Below, piece by piece: positions 6,707-8,359 of a stretch of DNA of 8,359 nt. Made by a program: the position numbers and the translations under genes. The stretch comes from JBEKLJ01 sp050010255. GTDB lineage: Bacteria; Acidobacteriota; Terriglobia; Bryobacterales; Bryobacteraceae. The notes beneath the pieces are model-generated. The model saw only the letters and a program-made list of their open reading frames with translations. It was not told the origin of the DNA and did no database searches. The stretch is from assembly GCA_050010255.1 (NCBI GenBank), contig JBEKLJ010000153.1, positions 1-8,359 on the forward strand, written 5' to 3'. Each line of letters begins with the position of its first letter. Position 1 is the stretch's first letter.

Positions 6707-6790
6707 ATGGATCGCGTTCTGCGCATAGGGCGCATCCGTGTCGGGCGACCAGGATCCACGCGAACGTCTTCAGTGCTTCAGGGAGGTTGA
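6707..6790 (+). CDS. Possible 27-codon leader ORF ahead of the TonB-receptor gene
   Basis: An ATG at 6707 opens a 27-codon frame beginning MDRVLRIGRIRVGRPG and ending with TGA at 6788-6790, one base before the receptor ATG at 6792. GGGAG lies 11 nt upstream of its start, a long but possible spacing. Its last codons overlap the receptor's Shine-Dalgarno site (6781-6786), so ribosomes ending here would be placed directly at the receptor start. The product is arginine-rich with no recognised family. A frame this short could arise by chance. Confidence 0.25.
   Translation: MDRVLRIGRIRVGRPGSTRTSSVLQGG
6781..6786 (+). promoter_or_regulatory. Shine-Dalgarno site of the TonB-receptor gene
   Basis: GGGAGG is followed by five bases (TTGAT) and then the ATG at 6792. 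It fixes the receptor start at the codon giving a normal signal peptide. The site lies inside the last codons of the 6707-6790 leader frame. Confidence 0.85.
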
Positions 6791-6791
6791 T

Positions 6792-8359
6792 ATGGCAGTG
6801 CTTGCCAAACAGATTGCGCCTGTCAAGCTACAGGCACTATGTCTTGTGCTCCTGGCCCTCATCCTGAGTGCCCCATTCGGGTACGCGCAAGGCACCGGCA
6901 CATGCACCCTCACGGGAACCGTATACGATGTTTCGGGAGCCGTGATACCGAGCGCCAACGTGCACCTGACTCTCCAAACGACTGGCACAACCCGCCACAC
7001 GACCGCGGATGCGATCGGATTTTTCTCTTTTGTGGGCGTTCCGGCGGGAACGTACGACCTCAAGGTGGCTTCCGCCGGTTTCGCGGACTTCGTGCAGAAA
7101 GGGATTATCCTGCACATCAACGACCAGGTTGACCTGCGGAACATTGAACTCAAAGTGGCAACCACCGGCACGGCGGTCGAGGTCACAGCGGACACTCCTG
7201 TCGTTCCGGTCAGCTCCGGAGAGACATCGTACACGCTCAACAGCAGGCAGGTGGATGAGCTGGCAATTGTCGGACGGAACGCGGTTGAACTGCTGAAGAT
7301 CATTCCCGGCGCGCAGAACAGCGGCGGCTGGAACGGGCAGTACAACGGGGAGGTGGCGGGATTCAACGCCGGAGCTGGCGCCTACACGGTCAATGGTACG
7401 CGTTTCGATCAGATGGCCGTCGTCAGCGACGGCGGGAACGTGATTGATCACTCCTTTAATGGCGGCGCCATGGTGACGCCGAACGTCGAGATGGTGCAGG
7501 AAGTGAAGCTGGAGACGGCCAGTTACTCGGCGGAGAATCCGAACGGCCCCATCGTGTTGGAGACGATTACTAAATCCGGCGGCAGGAATTTTCACGGCAC
7601 GGGATACTATAGCATTCGCGACAGCACCATGAATGCGAACGACTGGCAGAACAACCGCTATAGCCTGGCCAAGCCCGCGAGCAGATTCCAGTATCCGGGG
7701 TTCAACCTGGGCGGTCCGGTGCTGCTGCCGGGCACGAACTTCAACAGGAATCGCGACAAGCTGTTCTTTTTTGCCGGCTTTGAATGGATGCGCCAGAGCG
7801 TCGACCTGGGTGTGCATCGGACCGTCGTACCGACCGCGGCGATGCGCACCGGCGACTTCAGCGACACTGCCTACGCCCAGACGCTGCTTCCGAGCATCGT
7901 GAACACGCCGGTGTGCCAGGGCGCGCTGGCAAGCTATTGTCAAGGTCCCGGCGTGATCAAGCCGTCGGCCATCGACCCGGGTGGCAGTGTCCTGATGAAG
8001 GTCTATCCTCTGCCGAATGCGAATCCGGCCACAACCGGCGGGTACAACTACCTGAGCGATATCGTCAATCCGCAGCCGCGCAACCAGCAACTCGTGAAAC
8101 TCGACTACAACCTGACGGATTCCACGCACCTGTCGGCGCGTTACAACCATGAGGGCGAGACGGTTCCTTTCCCGTACGGTCTATGGCAGACTTGGCCGCA
8201 AAGTCCCTACCCGGGCGGCGTCGTGACGCAAGACCACTCGCATTCGTTGGCGACGAACCTCACGCATACATTCTCGCCGACGCTGACAAACCAGCTCACG
8301 TTCACTGCGAGCACTCTCTTCTATGGCGCCCACCTCTCGACGCCCGACCGGGTTTCGGC
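6792..8359 (+). CDS. Oar-like TonB-dependent receptor (partial, C-terminus off the right edge)
   Basis: This is an outer-membrane, energy-coupled transporter of the Oar-like type that is greatly expanded in Acidobacteriota. The frame is open from the ATG at 6792 through 522 codons to the window edge. Residues 1-32 are a signal peptide (basic start, long hydrophobic run, cleavage at GYA-Q). About 36-120 form a CarboxypepD_reg-like beta-sandwich (LTGTVYDVSGAVIPSANV, then GFFSFVGVPAGTYDLKV). The plug follows at about 125-290, with VDELAIVGRNAVELLKIIPG, YTVNGTRFDQMAVVSDGG, VQEVKLETASYSAENPNG and ITKSGGRNFHGTGYY. Barrel strands then begin, with GFNLGGPVLLP and KLFFFAGFEW as typical landmarks of the group. 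Such receptors usually exceed 1000 residues, so about half is missing. No SusD-type partner is visible. The substrate cannot be read from the sequence; saccharide uptake is only suggested by the neighbouring glucuronidase. Confidence 0.93.
   Translation, partial: MAVLAKQIAPVKLQALCLVLLALILSAPFGYAQGTGTCTLTGTVYDVSGAVIPSANVHLTLQTTGTTRHTTADAIGFFSFVGVPAGTYDLKVASAGFADFVQKGIILHINDQVDLRNIELKVATTGTAVEVTADTPVVPVSSGETSYTLNSRQVDELAIVGRNAVELLKIIPGAQNSGGWNGQYNGEVAGFNAGAGAYTVNGTRFDQMAVVSDGGNVIDHSFNGGAMVTPNVEMVQEVKLETASYSAENPNGPIVLETITKSGGRNFHGTGYYSIRDSTMNANDWQNNRYSLAKPASRFQYPGFNLGGPVLLPGTNFNRNRDKLFFFAGFEWMRQSVDLGVHRTVVPTAAMRTGDFSDTAYAQTLLPSIVNTPVCQGALASYCQGPGVIKPSAIDPGGSVLMKVYPLPNANPATTGGYNYLSDIVNPQPRNQQLVKLDYNLTDSTHLSARYNHEGETVPFPYGLWQTWPQSPYPGGVVTQDHSHSLATNLTHTFSPTLTNQLTFTASTLFYGAHLSTPDRVS

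Noticed and set aside
6837..8150. Minus-strand frame of 437 codons opposite the receptor
   Set aside because: The plus strand carries an intact signal peptide, regulatory-like domain and plug. The antisense product is Val/His/Arg-rich and unrecognisable.
2979..8359. A Bacteroidota-type SusC/SusD polysaccharide locus with a hybrid regulator
   Set aside because: The regulator is a separate NarL-type protein rather than a hybrid with an AraC domain, no SusD gene is seen, and the receptor is of the Oar-like acidobacterial type.

Overview
The window reads as a GC-rich bacterial chromosome fragment. The best taxonomic fit is Acidobacteriota, probably the Bryobacterales/Solibacteraceae group. This is inferred from three things: an Oar-like TonB-dependent receptor with an N-terminal carboxypeptidase-regulatory-like domain, a periplasmic beta-propeller/Y_Y_Y sensor kinase with a HisKA_3 core, and a URO-D-superfamily gene paired with a secreted plant-polysaccharide glycosidase. 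No 16S or other marker is present, so the placement is by gene style only.

Layout. Positions 1-2807 hold a leftward two-gene unit: a URO-D-superfamily protein (2807 to 1761), then, 34 nt downstream, a secreted GH67 alpha-glucuronidase (1726 to beyond the left edge). A 171-nt divergent control region follows (2808-2978). Positions 2979-6610 hold a rightward two-component pair: a sensor histidine kinase of about 1000 residues with 14 propeller motifs, overlapping by 4 nt a NarL/FixJ-type response regulator. A 181-nt control region (6611-6791) carries a 14-bp perfect palindrome and a possible 27-codon leader ORF. The last gene, 6792 to beyond the right edge, is the N-terminal half of an outer-membrane TonB-dependent receptor.

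How they may work together (inference). The locus looks like a sensing, uptake and processing set for plant cell-wall saccharides. The receptor would import oligosaccharides or other ligands across the outer membrane. The periplasmic alpha-glucuronidase would remove (4-O-methyl)glucuronic acid from xylo-oligosaccharides. The propeller kinase would sense a periplasmic ligand, and its response regulator could act on the divergent promoter and on the receptor promoter. The cytosolic URO-D-superfamily protein is the least understood part. It lacks both the haem-enzyme motif and the usual thiol-methyltransferase zinc cysteines, so its reaction is open. Its pairing with an enzyme whose product is often a methyl ether (4-O-methylglucuronate) is the most interesting feature here. 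No RNA genes, insertion sequences, CRISPR arrays or integration signs were seen.
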